From positions 1 through 64,000 of the forward strand of contig JANYCA010000115.1 in the NCBI GenBank assembly GCA_025360525.1: a DNA stretch of 64,000 bases, read 5' to 3'. Shown here one piece after another: positions 27,099 through 34,510 of this stretch. The position numbers and the translations under genes were made by a program. The notes under the pieces are model-generated. The model saw only the letters and a program-made list of their open reading frames with translations, did not search any database and was not told where the DNA came from. Each line of letters starts with the position of its first letter. The stretch's first letter is position 1. This DNA is from Chitinophagaceae bacterium. GTDB taxonomy: Bacteria > Bacteroidota > Bacteroidia > Chitinophagales > Chitinophagaceae.

Positions 27099-27135
27099 AA
27101 AAAATAAGCCATCGTTAAAGGATGGCTTATTTTTT
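27099..27135 (-). terminator. Strong bidirectional-looking terminator between the transaldolase-CBS gene and kdsC
   Basis: A perfect 15-bp stem pairs 27099-27113 with 27121-27135, around a 7-base loop. T-runs occur on both strands. The 3' arm overlaps the TAA stop of the transaldolase-CBS gene. On the minus strand it should end most transcripts before kdsC, implying a separate promoter or deliberate read-through for kdsC-kdsB. Confidence 0.85.
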
Positions 27136-28147
27136 AATTCGATTCTAAATCCTGTATGTCCAGCATTCCAATTGGTTTGCCATTATCTGTAACCAGTATT
27201 GTATCTACATTTGTTTTCTTAAATATCGCAGCAGCATCATTCAGCAATAAATTACCTTCAATGCTAACAGGTGTTTTAAATTGTAGGTCGCCTAATTTTT
27301 TATCTAAAATAGCAGATCCCTCCGTTTGCAAATGTCTTCTTAAATCACCATCTGTAAATACGCCTTTTACTTGTAAATCTGCGTCAGCAACTATTATAGC
27401 GCCAAAGCCGTACTCTGTCATTTTCACAATCGCATCTTTTACATTTACAGACGAAGCTACTATCGGGTTTACTCCGTTAATGGCTTCGTTTACCCTCATG
27501 GTCATTAATTTAGTATCCTGCAAAAACTGCTCTGTACCCAGTGTGGTAAAATAATTTTCAGTTAATGTTTTCAATATTTTAAGCGGAACAGTAATGGTAT
27601 GTGCGCCTGCCTGCAAGGCGTTACGTACATGTTCGCTGTTGCGGACAGAACTAAACATTATTTTGGTATCATATCCGTAATGATTAACTGCATCTACACA
27701 TTGCTCCACCAATCCCAACGCATCTTGTCCCTGGTCCTGTAAACGGCCTACCAGCGGACATACATAGCTAGCACCTGCATGCATGGCCATATAAGCCTGT
27801 TGCAGCGAATATACCAGATGCACATTAACTAGTAACCCATCTTTGCGCAACAACGCACAAGCTCTTACACCTTCTAAAGAAACAGGAATTTTAAAAACTG
27901 TTTTTGTAGGATCGAGACCAAGATTCAGCTGGCGATGCGCTTCTTTTACTACATCTTCTGCTGTATTGCCCAATGCTTCTATTTGCAATACCGGCACCAT
28001 TTTGCTCAGCTTTACAATCATTCCGTCAATATCAGTAATGCCTTCCCGCTGCATAAATGTGGGCGTGGTGGTAAGGCCATTTAAAAAGCCCAGTTTAAAG
28101 CCTTCTTCAATTTCTTTCAGATTAGCTGAGTCGAGGTAAAGTTCCAT
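27134..28147 (-). CDS. Transaldolase/fructose-6-phosphate-aldolase domain fused to a KdsD-like CBS pair
   Basis: A 337-residue two-domain protein. Residues 1-215 follow the small transaldolase/FSA fold: MELYLDSANL with Asp6, and the Schiff-base Lys86 in VFKIPVS. The catalytic Asn of the TTNPS motif is replaced (TTTPT, Thr28), and the Tyr/Phe of the later PYVNR-type motif is Leu (PLVGR). Residues 225-337 are two CBS motifs containing KGVFTDGDLRRHL, the hallmark of arabinose-5-phosphate isomerase (KdsD) C-termini. It lies between kdsA and kdsC, and no SIS-domain KdsD is present. I infer a role in supplying or controlling arabinose-5-phosphate for Kdo synthesis. A pentose-pathway enzyme moved by chance is the alternative. 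Confidence 0.88.
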   Translation of the reverse strand: MELYLDSANLKEIEEGFKLGFLNGLTTTPTFMQREGITDIDGMIVKLSKMVPVLQIEALGNTAEDVVKEAHRQLNLGLDPTKTVFKIPVSLEGVRACALLRKDGLLVNVHLVYSLQQAYMAMHAGASYVCPLVGRLQDQGQDALGLVEQCVDAVNHYGYDTKIMFSSVRNSEHVRNALQAGAHTITVPLKILKTLTENYFTTLGTEQFLQDTKLMTMRVNEAINGVNPIVASSVNVKDAIVKMTEYGFGAIIVADADLQVKGVFTDGDLRRHLQTEGSAILDKKLGDLQFKTPVSIEGNLLLNDAAAIFKKTNVDTILVTDNGKPIGMLDIQDLESN

Positions 28148-28214
28148 AAAACGATGTTTAAAATTTGCGGCGAAAATAAGTATTTAAAACTACATAATGC
28201 TATCAGGAAGCTAA

Positions 28215-29051
28215 TCAGATGTGCCTGTACTTCACTTCTATGGCGTGCAACTCAATCAATGGTTTTAAAAATTCTTCCAGATCATAAACTGACAACTGAC
28301 TGGCCGCATCGCATAAAGCACAGGTTGGGTCTGGATGCGTTTCTATAAAAATGCCATCAACGCCAGAAGCTACGCCTGCCCTGCTTAATACAGGTAAGAA
28401 TTCCCTGTTGCCACCTTTGGCATCAGAACTGGGGATGCCATATTTGCGAACGCAATGCGTAATATCGAACACTACAGGATAGCCAATTTTGTTCATGTGG
28501 TAAAAACTTCTTGGGTCTACCACCAAATCGTTGTAGCCCATGGTGTAGCCTCTTTCGGTTAATATAATTTGGTCATTGCCACTGTCCACCACTTTGCCCA
28601 CCGGGTGTTTCATATTGTCTGGCGCTAAAAATTGGCCATGTTTGATGTTGATCACCTTGCCGGTTTTAGCAGCTGCTACCAGCAAGCCAGATTGCATGCA
28701 CAAATAAGCAGGAATCTGCAACACATCACACACTTCAGCTACCGGGGCAGCCTGATCCGGATAATGAATATCAGTTAATAACGTAAAGCCAAACTGCTCT
28801 TTTACTTTGGCTAAAATACGCATGCCTTCTGCCAGGCCGGGCCCCTGGTAATAACTAAGGCTGCTGCGGTTATCTTTACAAAAAGATGATTTGTAAATGA
28901 TGGGGATGTTCATTTTTTCGCTTACCTCTTTCAGCTTCTCCGCTGTTTTCATCATGATGGATTCCGACTCAATTACGCAGGGACCAGAGATTAAAAACAA
29001 TTCATCTGCTCCGCAGGTAATGTTGCCAACTTGTACTTTTTTTGTGCTCAT
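28215..29051 (-). CDS. kdsA: Kdo-8-phosphate synthase
   Basis: Condenses phosphoenolpyruvate with D-arabinose-5-phosphate. The 278-residue protein shows FLISGPCVIESE, IYKSSFCKDNRSS and LLTDIHYPDQAAPVAEVCDVLQIPAYLCMQ. NIKHGQFLAPDNM, VFDITHCVRKYG and GIFIETHPDPTCALCDAASQL follow. The Asn of metal-free KdsA is present as NIKH rather than a metal-binding Cys at the start, although Cys and His residues of other motifs remain, so metal dependence is unclear. It needs arabinose-5-phosphate, which gives the neighbouring transaldolase-CBS protein a plausible context. Confidence 0.95.
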   Translation of the reverse strand: MSTKKVQVGNITCGADELFLISGPCVIESESIMMKTAEKLKEVSEKMNIPIIYKSSFCKDNRSSLSYYQGPGLAEGMRILAKVKEQFGFTLLTDIHYPDQAAPVAEVCDVLQIPAYLCMQSGLLVAAAKTGKVINIKHGQFLAPDNMKHPVGKVVDSGNDQIILTERGYTMGYNDLVVDPRSFYHMNKIGYPVVFDITHCVRKYGIPSSDAKGGNREFLPVLSRAGVASGVDGIFIETHPDPTCALCDAASQLSVYDLEEFLKPLIELHAIEVKYRHI

Positions 29052-29064
29052 GATTTGTATTTGT

Positions 29065-29448
29065 TTACCACAATAATTTTATTGGGTACAATGAAAAATT
29101 TTTATCTTTTGAAATAATGGTTAAATTTTCGGTAATGGATTGTGCTATAATCATTCTGTCAAAGGGATCACGGTGGAGGAGTGGTAAAGAAATAATTTTT
29201 TGAGTGTGCTCAACAGAAATGTTTAACAGACTTATGTTACTTCCGGCAAGCTTCACTTCTATTTCGTTAAAACTAAATTCCAGCAGCAATTTTCCAATAC
29301 TATTTTTAATTGCGATTTCTCAAACAGAGGCAATACTTATATATTTTTCAAGCTTATTATCCTTTAATATTTCCATTGCTGAATTAGACATTTGTTTATC
29401 GCCGTTAAAATGCCAAAGCAATGTGTGGGTGTTAATGAGGTAAGCCAT
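29065..29448 (-). pseudogene. VapC-type PIN toxin, broken by an in-frame stop
   Basis: From an ATG at 29448 that overlaps the antitoxin stop (TAATG), the frame reads MAYLINTHTLLWHFNGD, the N-terminus of a Sll0205-type PIN toxin of normal length (127 residues). Two lesions are visible. The first catalytic Asp of the DTHTLLW motif is Asn. Codon 43, in the conserved SxWEIAIK motif, is TGA (29320-29322, minus strand) where Trp is expected. After the stop the same frame continues normally with EIAIKNS, DPFDRMIIAQ and LTIISKD. A sequencing error could explain the stop but not also the Asn. Confidence 0.85.
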
Positions 29449-29696
29449 TACATGTAATCTTTAAAATCTTCCAAAGGCTCATCGAAATCTTCAGACATCC
29501 AAATTCTACCTTTCAAACATCCGAAGCCACCCTCTGGTAATATTTGTTTCTCCTCTTCACCTTTTTTTTCAACATTCTCGATTGGTGTTTTCATTTTTCT
29601 GCCAATCACAAAATCTACAAAATCATTAACTTCTTCCGCCACTTCCGGTGGCATAGAAATTATTTTATTGTATAAAATTTGATGGTTTACCATCAC
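29448..29696 (-). CDS. Antitoxin-like protein, DUF2281 type
   Basis: An 82-residue protein whose N-terminus, ILYNKIISMPPEVAEEVNDFVDFV, is the DUF2281 helical segment found in antitoxins paired with PIN toxins. The C-terminal half, rich in Glu, Gly and Trp (GCLKGRIWMSEDFDEPL), is the toxin-neutralising tail. It appears intact although the toxin that follows is broken, so it may be a remnant or an orphan antitoxin. The pair is inserted between kdnB and kdsA in the same orientation. Confidence 0.8.
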   Translation of the reverse strand: MMVNHQILYNKIISMPPEVAEEVNDFVDFVIGRKMKTPIENVEKKGEEEKQILPEGGFGCLKGRIWMSEDFDEPLEDFKDYM

Positions 29697-29728
29697 GAAA
29701 TTTTTATAAAGTTACAAAAAAATAACCC

Positions 29729-30805
29729 TTACAATCTTCTGTACAAATCCTTAATAGTCTCCAATGTTACCTTCTCTTTCCAATTGGCGTCAATGGCATG
29801 GTTCCACATGTGCGGCAGATTGTAGGCTACCTGTGCCATGGCGGTTATGGTTTCTTCGCTCCATTTTTTGCTAAGGCCTTGAGGCAGGGTAACATTGTGT
29901 TGCTGCAACATTTGCTTCAGTTCCAGAACGCCTTGTCCATAATAATCTTCTAAATGCTGAAATGCGAGGCAGTTGGCGTAGCAATGTTTTTCATGCAATA
30001 TTTTTGAAAGACCATAACTCAAGGCATGACATACACCCACTTCCGAGTAGGTTAAGCTGAGCCCACCCATCATGCTTGCTACCATCAGCTTGTCATCGTT
30101 CTCCGGCGTTTGCCCTGCTTTATCACCAAGGTAAATTTCCCTGCAAAGTTTTAAAGATTGCTCGGCGTAGGCGTGGCTATAAGCATTATTCAAAGTGCCA
30201 TTCTCACTTTCTATGCAATGTATGTAGGTGTCCATGCCGGTGAATAACCATTTATCGGTGGGAACAGTGGCAATTAATTCCGGATCGAGAATTACCTGGT
30301 TAAAAACTGTCCAGTCGCATTTGAGGCCGAGTTTTTTTTCTGGGCCGGTTAACACGGCTGTCATGGAAACTTCTGCGCCGGTGCCGGAAATGGTGGGCAC
30401 ACCTAAATGATAGATGCCCGGATTTTTGATGAGGTTTAAGCCTTGGTAAAGCGTAGAAGAACCTTCGTTGGTAAACATCAACGAAGCCGCTTTTGCAATA
30501 TCCATGATGCTGCCCCCGCCAATGCCAATAATGCCGGCTGGTATGCCTTTGCTGCTCATCACTTCGTCTCTCAACGCATCAATTTGCTCAGTAGTGGGTT
30601 CTTCAGGATCTACATCAATCAGCTTTACAATATCATTTGCTTCGGCTGGCAAACGCCTCATCAAATCTTTACCTGCAAAATAATTATCTACGACAAAAAG
30701 GAAAAAACCGCCGTTTCTTTTTTCGGCCAAAATACCAGCCATGTTATCGAAACTGCCACGTCCGAAAACTACTTTGTCGATGTTTTTAAAATTTTTATGA
30801 ATCAT
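29729..30805 (-). CDS. kdnB: Kdo 8-oxidase, iron-containing alcohol dehydrogenase family
   Basis: Group III iron-dependent alcohol dehydrogenase of 358 residues, matching KdnB, which oxidises the C8 hydroxyl of Kdo to an aldehyde for amination. The dinucleotide site is GIIGIGGGSIMDIAKA. The metal ligands are expected in TGMDTYIHCIES, VGVCHALSYGLS and ILHEKHCYANCLAF. The adjacent KdnA-like aminotransferase supports the assignment over a generic alcohol dehydrogenase. The protein starts MIHKNFKNIDKVVFGRGSF, typical of this subgroup. Confidence 0.88.
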   Translation of the reverse strand: MIHKNFKNIDKVVFGRGSFDNMAGILAEKRNGGFFLFVVDNYFAGKDLMRRLPAEANDIVKLIDVDPEEPTTEQIDALRDEVMSSKGIPAGIIGIGGGSIMDIAKAASLMFTNEGSSTLYQGLNLIKNPGIYHLGVPTISGTGAEVSMTAVLTGPEKKLGLKCDWTVFNQVILDPELIATVPTDKWLFTGMDTYIHCIESENGTLNNAYSHAYAEQSLKLCREIYLGDKAGQTPENDDKLMVASMMGGLSLTYSEVGVCHALSYGLSKILHEKHCYANCLAFQHLEDYYGQGVLELKQMLQQHNVTLPQGLSKKWSEETITAMAQVAYNLPHMWNHAIDANWKEKVTLETIKDLYRRL

Positions 30806-30810
30806 TATCG

Positions 30811-30847
30811 TGAATGGTGAATGGTCAATGGTGAATGGTCAATTCAC
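30811..30847. repeat. Short direct repeats upstream of kdnB
   Basis: Imperfect tandem units based on TGAATGGTCAA/TGAATGG occur four times in 37 bases just upstream of the kdnB start. They look like slippage-prone simple sequence; no regulatory function can be assigned. Confidence 0.7.
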
Positions 30848-30892
30848 AAAATCAAAATAGTTAACTATCTGTGCTTGCTGCTTGACCTGGAA

Positions 30893-30978
30893 AAATTATC
30901 AATTATCAATTATTCAATTATCAATTATTCAATTATCAATTATCAATTATCAATTATCAATTATTCAGCTATCAATTA
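30893..30978. repeat. AT-rich tandem repeat between kdnA and kdnB
   Basis: About nine units built from ATCAATTAT, with and without an added TCAATT, cover some 85 bases and run into the last codons and TGA stop of kdnA. There are no unique spacers, so this is not a CRISPR array. Copy number is likely to vary between strains. It lies in the intergenic region of a probable operon and may affect mRNA structure. Confidence 0.9.
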
Positions 30979-32173
30979 AAACCACTACTTTTTCAACGCA
31001 AGCTGCAATGTTTTTAGCAAGTGTGTGTACTTCCTCTTCCGTCCAGGTGCAGCGGATGCCAAATGAAATAAGGCGGCCAATAACTTCCTGCGATTTTGGT
31101 AAATCGAGTTTAGTATAATCCTGTGGTGCTCCTAAAATTTCTACCGGCAACCTTGCTGCTGTTTTTAATTCTTTGATATGATCCCACTGGTTGATGAAGT
31201 GATACATATTGGTGTACCAATAATTAAAACCGGTTACTCCAGCCTTATTAAACTCCTCCACTATAGCCTGGGCTGTGGTAGTATCGGGCAATAGCAAATT
31301 TAAAAATGTAGCTGAATCGCCAGCCGGATCTGCAATGGTTGCAAAAGAAATTCCTTCTTTTTTAGACAGGAGTTCTGTTAATAGTTTTTTGTTTTTGTTG
31401 TTGCGTTGGATGATGTCTGGAACCCTGCTTGTTTGCACTTTGCCAATGGCTGCATGCAGCTCGCTGATGCGATAATTGAAACCGATTATAGGATGTTGCT
31501 CCATGCCGCGGTTGTTGCCAATATGGTCGTGTCCATGATCGCTGTAAGAGTCTGCTAATTTATAAGCGGCCTCATCGTTGGTAACCATTACACCGCCTTC
31601 GCCGGCTGTTGCTATTTTAAAAAAATCGAAAGAGTAGCAACCTGTTTTACCAAACAAACCTACCTGCGTGCCTTTGTAAGATGCTCCAAATGCCTGACCT
31701 GCATCTTCTACCAATACCAGGTTATGCTCATGTACAATGGCCATTATTTCATCCATATTGGCCATGCTACCGCACATATGTACCAGGCAAATGCCTTTTG
31801 TTTTGGGCGTCAACACTTTTTTAATCCCCTCTGCACTCAGGCAAAGCGTTTCGTCTACTTCGGCAAAAACCGGAATAGCGCCTGCAAACAATACGGCTTC
31901 TACCGAAGCTGCATAGGTGAATGGAGGTACTATCACTTCATCTCCGGTACCTATGCCAGCGGCTGCCAGGGCACAAGCTACTGCAGTAGAGCCACTGCTA
32001 ACGGCGTGGGCATATTTTGCATGGGTTATTTTTTTTACTTCGGCCTCAAATTCTCTTGCTTTCCAGATACCGTTGCGAAGATGATCGTGGTTGTAACGGA
32101 ACAGAATCCCTGTTCCCATTACATCATTCACTTCTTTTTGCTCTTCGGCACCAAATAACTCTGATCCTGGCAT
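30965..32173 (-). CDS. kdnA: 8-amino-3,8-dideoxy-Kdo transaminase (DegT/DnrJ family)
   Basis: PLP-dependent sugar aminotransferase, 402 residues, matching KdnA, which aminates the C8 aldehyde made by KdnB. The N-terminus MPGSELFGAEEQKEV is typical. The PLP-phosphate region is VSSGSTAVACAL, the pyridine-binding Asp157 is in EDAGQAFGA, and the PLP lysine is Lys186 in SFDFFKIATAGEGG. HGHDHIGNNRG and GFNYRISELHAAIGKVQ complete the active site. It is the first gene of the minus-strand Kdo cluster and has a good promoter match upstream. Confidence 0.9.
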   Translation of the reverse strand: MPGSELFGAEEQKEVNDVMGTGILFRYNHDHLRNGIWKAREFEAEVKKITHAKYAHAVSSGSTAVACALAAAGIGTGDEVIVPPFTYAASVEAVLFAGAIPVFAEVDETLCLSAEGIKKVLTPKTKGICLVHMCGSMANMDEIMAIVHEHNLVLVEDAGQAFGASYKGTQVGLFGKTGCYSFDFFKIATAGEGGVMVTNDEAAYKLADSYSDHGHDHIGNNRGMEQHPIIGFNYRISELHAAIGKVQTSRVPDIIQRNNKNKKLLTELLSKKEGISFATIADPAGDSATFLNLLLPDTTTAQAIVEEFNKAGVTGFNYWYTNMYHFINQWDHIKELKTAARLPVEILGAPQDYTKLDLPKSQEVIGRLISFGIRCTWTEEEVHTLAKNIAACVEKVVVLIDS

Positions 32174-32192
32174 AGTTGTAATTTTTAGGTGG

Positions 32193-32226
32193 CAAAAATA
32201 CGGCTTAAACCAAACAATTCTTCAAA
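32193..32226 (-). promoter_or_regulatory. Bacteroidota-type promoter upstream of kdnA
   Basis: On the minus strand a TTTG (32226-32223) is followed after 22 bases by TATTTTTG (32200-32193), matching the -33 TTTG and -7 TAnnTTTG consensus. Transcription would start about 10-15 bases upstream of the kdnA ATG. It is a plausible promoter for the whole Kdo cluster as far as the terminator at 27099. Confidence 0.6.
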
Positions 32227-32349
32227 AAGTAGGAGTGTGGTAAATGTTAATGCTGACAGGGCTAATGCCCGTGTACGATAAGGATGGTGAGGTATAATGG
32301 GAACAATCAAACCAAATTTAAATTTAATAGAGCCGTTGCCGGTGGCTGG

Positions 32350-33828
32350 TTAAAATTTAGGACAACTTACACTTCGTTTGGTTTTTTGGGAGATTTTATT
32401 TTTAGCACCATGTGCCTGGCTGTCATATATTTTACCGGGCCTTATGGTAACAACCAGGTAAAGTCCACCGGATTGTGTGGTGCTTTTAGCAAATAAATTT
32501 GCAAGGTTATGGGTACCCAACAATAAGGGACCTGCTTTAAAAGCACCACCTACCCATAGTTGCTGCCTGTTGTTAAATAGAATGGGTAAATACACACCGA
32601 ATTTTTTTGTTTCCCATCTTGGGGTAATGGCAATAAAATTCATGCCCCGGATAAAGATGCTGCTGTTGGCTATGATGGGTAAAAGCGGCAACGTGATTTC
32701 TGCATTGATGAAAAAATTGGCAGCAATATGTTGATCTACATTTATTACTAACCGGGTAGGTTTATAAATATAAAAATCACCACTCATTTGTTGGAAAGAT
32801 GCAGCAATACTAGCGAGACTGTCATTAAAATTATCCACCGTTGTAACCGTATTAAATTTGTTTTCGAGTAAAGTATCGGTTATGCCTGGTAATACGCCCG
32901 ATGCAATACGGCTCCTGCTGCCAAAGCTGTATTTGTTGCTGCCAATATCCATTATTGACAGGCCAATTTTTGTATCGTACGCAAAATCATCTACCAGGTC
33001 ATTATCTAAATTGATATCCTGTTCTGTGCGAATGATGTACTCAAAACCAATGTCTGCTCCTAGGCTGTAATGGTTGTTTTGTAGAAAAAGCTTTCTGTTG
33101 GCAGCACCTGTTTTATTACTGTCTATTTTATCGAAATTAGCCGAATAGCCGTATTGCAAACTGCCGGTGGTAAGCAGATAGCCGGGTTTGGTGGTGGCTG
33201 TTGGAACATAATTTACATTCCTGGCTATACCATAGCCTCCACTTATTGCCCGATTATAGTTTACCGTAATACCTGCATTTATTATTTTGTTGGCATCACT
33301 ATAAATTGTTTGGGCATAAGAAGCATACAACTCAGCCCAGTTGCTGGCGGCAGCATCTGCTGATAGCGGCACTTTATCAAGATTGATTTTTAGATAATCG
33401 GCCAGACTATAGGCTGTATCCTGCCAGTTGCTATTGCTTGCTTTTGCATATGTAAAACTGCGGATGCTGGCACCAAAAGCAATGGCAGATGTTGAATTAA
33501 GTGTAAATCTTGCGTTCAATAATCTAATATCCTGGTTGGTAAAAACAAATCTTTTTTTGATGCCATTTTCAGCGACGATTTTTATGTTTTGGGGTGAGGA
33601 TAGAAAAGAATAGTTGTTTATTTTGAAAGCATTGGTGCTTTGTTTTACCTGGGCAGCAAATGGCGTAATATCCCAGGCATAAGGAACATGAGCAATTGCG
33701 GCAGGATTATTTGATGGCGCCAAACTGCCCGCAAATTGGGAGCCATTAATTGCCTGGTAATTTTGAGCTATTGAATAATGAAACAACAGTAACCCTGCAA
33801 TAAGGAGGTAATTTCTAATTGGATTCAT
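32350..33828 (-). CDS. DUF5723-family secreted/outer-membrane protein
   Basis: A 492-residue protein with a Sec signal peptide (cleavage probably after SIAQ, residue 21). It has the DUF5723-like opening NGSQFAGSLAPSNNPAAIAHVPYAWDI. Many alternating hydrophobic strands suggest an outer-membrane beta-barrel. The family is common in Bacteroidota and has no assigned function that I know of. It is divergent from none of its neighbours and stands alone between kdnA and the PIN-GNAT-EVE pair. Confidence 0.75.
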   Translation of the reverse strand: MNPIRNYLLIAGLLLFHYSIAQNYQAINGSQFAGSLAPSNNPAAIAHVPYAWDITPFAAQVKQSTNAFKINNYSFLSSPQNIKIVAENGIKKRFVFTNQDIRLLNARFTLNSTSAIAFGASIRSFTYAKASNSNWQDTAYSLADYLKINLDKVPLSADAAASNWAELYASYAQTIYSDANKIINAGITVNYNRAISGGYGIARNVNYVPTATTKPGYLLTTGSLQYGYSANFDKIDSNKTGAANRKLFLQNNHYSLGADIGFEYIIRTEQDINLDNDLVDDFAYDTKIGLSIMDIGSNKYSFGSRSRIASGVLPGITDTLLENKFNTVTTVDNFNDSLASIAASFQQMSGDFYIYKPTRLVINVDQHIAANFFINAEITLPLLPIIANSSIFIRGMNFIAITPRWETKKFGVYLPILFNNRQQLWVGGAFKAGPLLLGTHNLANLFAKSTTQSGGLYLVVTIRPGKIYDSQAHGAKNKISQKTKRSVSCPKF

Positions 33829-34132
33829 ACCTTCAGTCTTACTATACTAAGCTTAATTGAATGTTAAGATTGAAAGTATGCATTAATAAGATTAATTGCC
33901 GGAGTGCGTATTGTTTTTGTGATTGTTTTAATACAATTTAAACAGAACCTAGCTGTACCGAAAAAGTATCATGATTCTTTTAAAGTATAACAGAAAATAT
34001 TTTTTTGATACACTTGCAGCTGCCTTTAACTTTTTGGTTATTGTAATAATGGCCAGCAAAAATTACAGTTTTTATAACTGACTTTCGGCTATTGCTCTTA
34101 TTGTTGTGTGCTGTGCTTCTGTGTCCACCGTT
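33829..34132. other. Intergenic region without recognisable features
   Basis: These 304 AT-rich bases lie between the DUF5723 gene start and the 3' end of the ASCH gene. I see no reading frame, RNA gene, clear hairpin or promoter consensus. Confidence 0.6.
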
Positions 34133-34510
34133 TTAAGGTTGCAAATAATAAGCAAATGATTGAGGTGGAAACAAATTAAAGTCAGCCCGTAAACATTTTG
34201 GTGTTTTATATTTTTTTACTTTTTTGATTTGAATAGCAAAGCCTTGAAGTCTGTCAGCAAAATACTTATAAAAATATTCTTCCGTTATTCCTGATTTATC
34301 TTGTGTCAAGCCCCAAAGAGTGTCAATGTCGTGATTGATTATTTGTTCAATTTCAAATTCGCCAATGACTTGTTGAACTGGTGATGAAGAATAAACAATG
34401 ACGGTCTTTATTTTGTCGTTTTTGAAAATTGCTTTACGGAATTCAAATTTCTTTGTTCCGTCAAATATTTTGTTGGCAAACTCTGGTTTTATTGATAAGA
34501 CTACTTTCAT
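34133..34510 (-). CDS. ASCH-domain protein
   Basis: A 125-residue protein starting VVLSIKPEFANKIFDGTKKFEFRKAIF, the typical ASCH/PUA-like RNA-binding opening, with the conserved GxKxxExR-like pattern. IVYSSSPVQQVIGEFEIEQI forms the second conserved strand pair. ASCH domains bind or process modified nucleosides and RNA. Its ATG overlaps the stop of the PIN-GNAT-EVE gene by four bases (ATGA), so the two are co-translated and probably work together. Confidence 0.85.
   Translation of the reverse strand: MKVVLSIKPEFANKIFDGTKKFEFRKAIFKNDKIKTVIVYSSSPVQQVIGEFEIEQIINHDIDTLWGLTQDKSGITEEYFYKYFADRLQGFAIQIKKVKKYKTPKCLRADFNLFPPQSFAYYLQP

Noticed and set aside
27038..27112. Longer kdsC from 27112
   Set aside because: The extension runs into the 15-bp terminator hairpin and has no match to the HAD fold. 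ATG at 27037 fits better.
29320..29322. TGA read as tryptophan, selenocysteine or programmed read-through in VapC
   Set aside because: Other genes here use TGA as a stop (for example nuoK and the gene ending at 787), no selenocysteine element is visible, and the toxin has also lost a catalytic Asp, so decay is simpler.
30893..30978. Possible CRISPR array
   Set aside because: Units of 9-15 AT-rich bases are directly adjacent, with no unique spacers and no cas genes nearby.
31724..32158. Plus-strand open frame of 144 residues opposite kdnA
   Set aside because: It is antisense to a clear aminotransferase and has no start context or recognisable domain.
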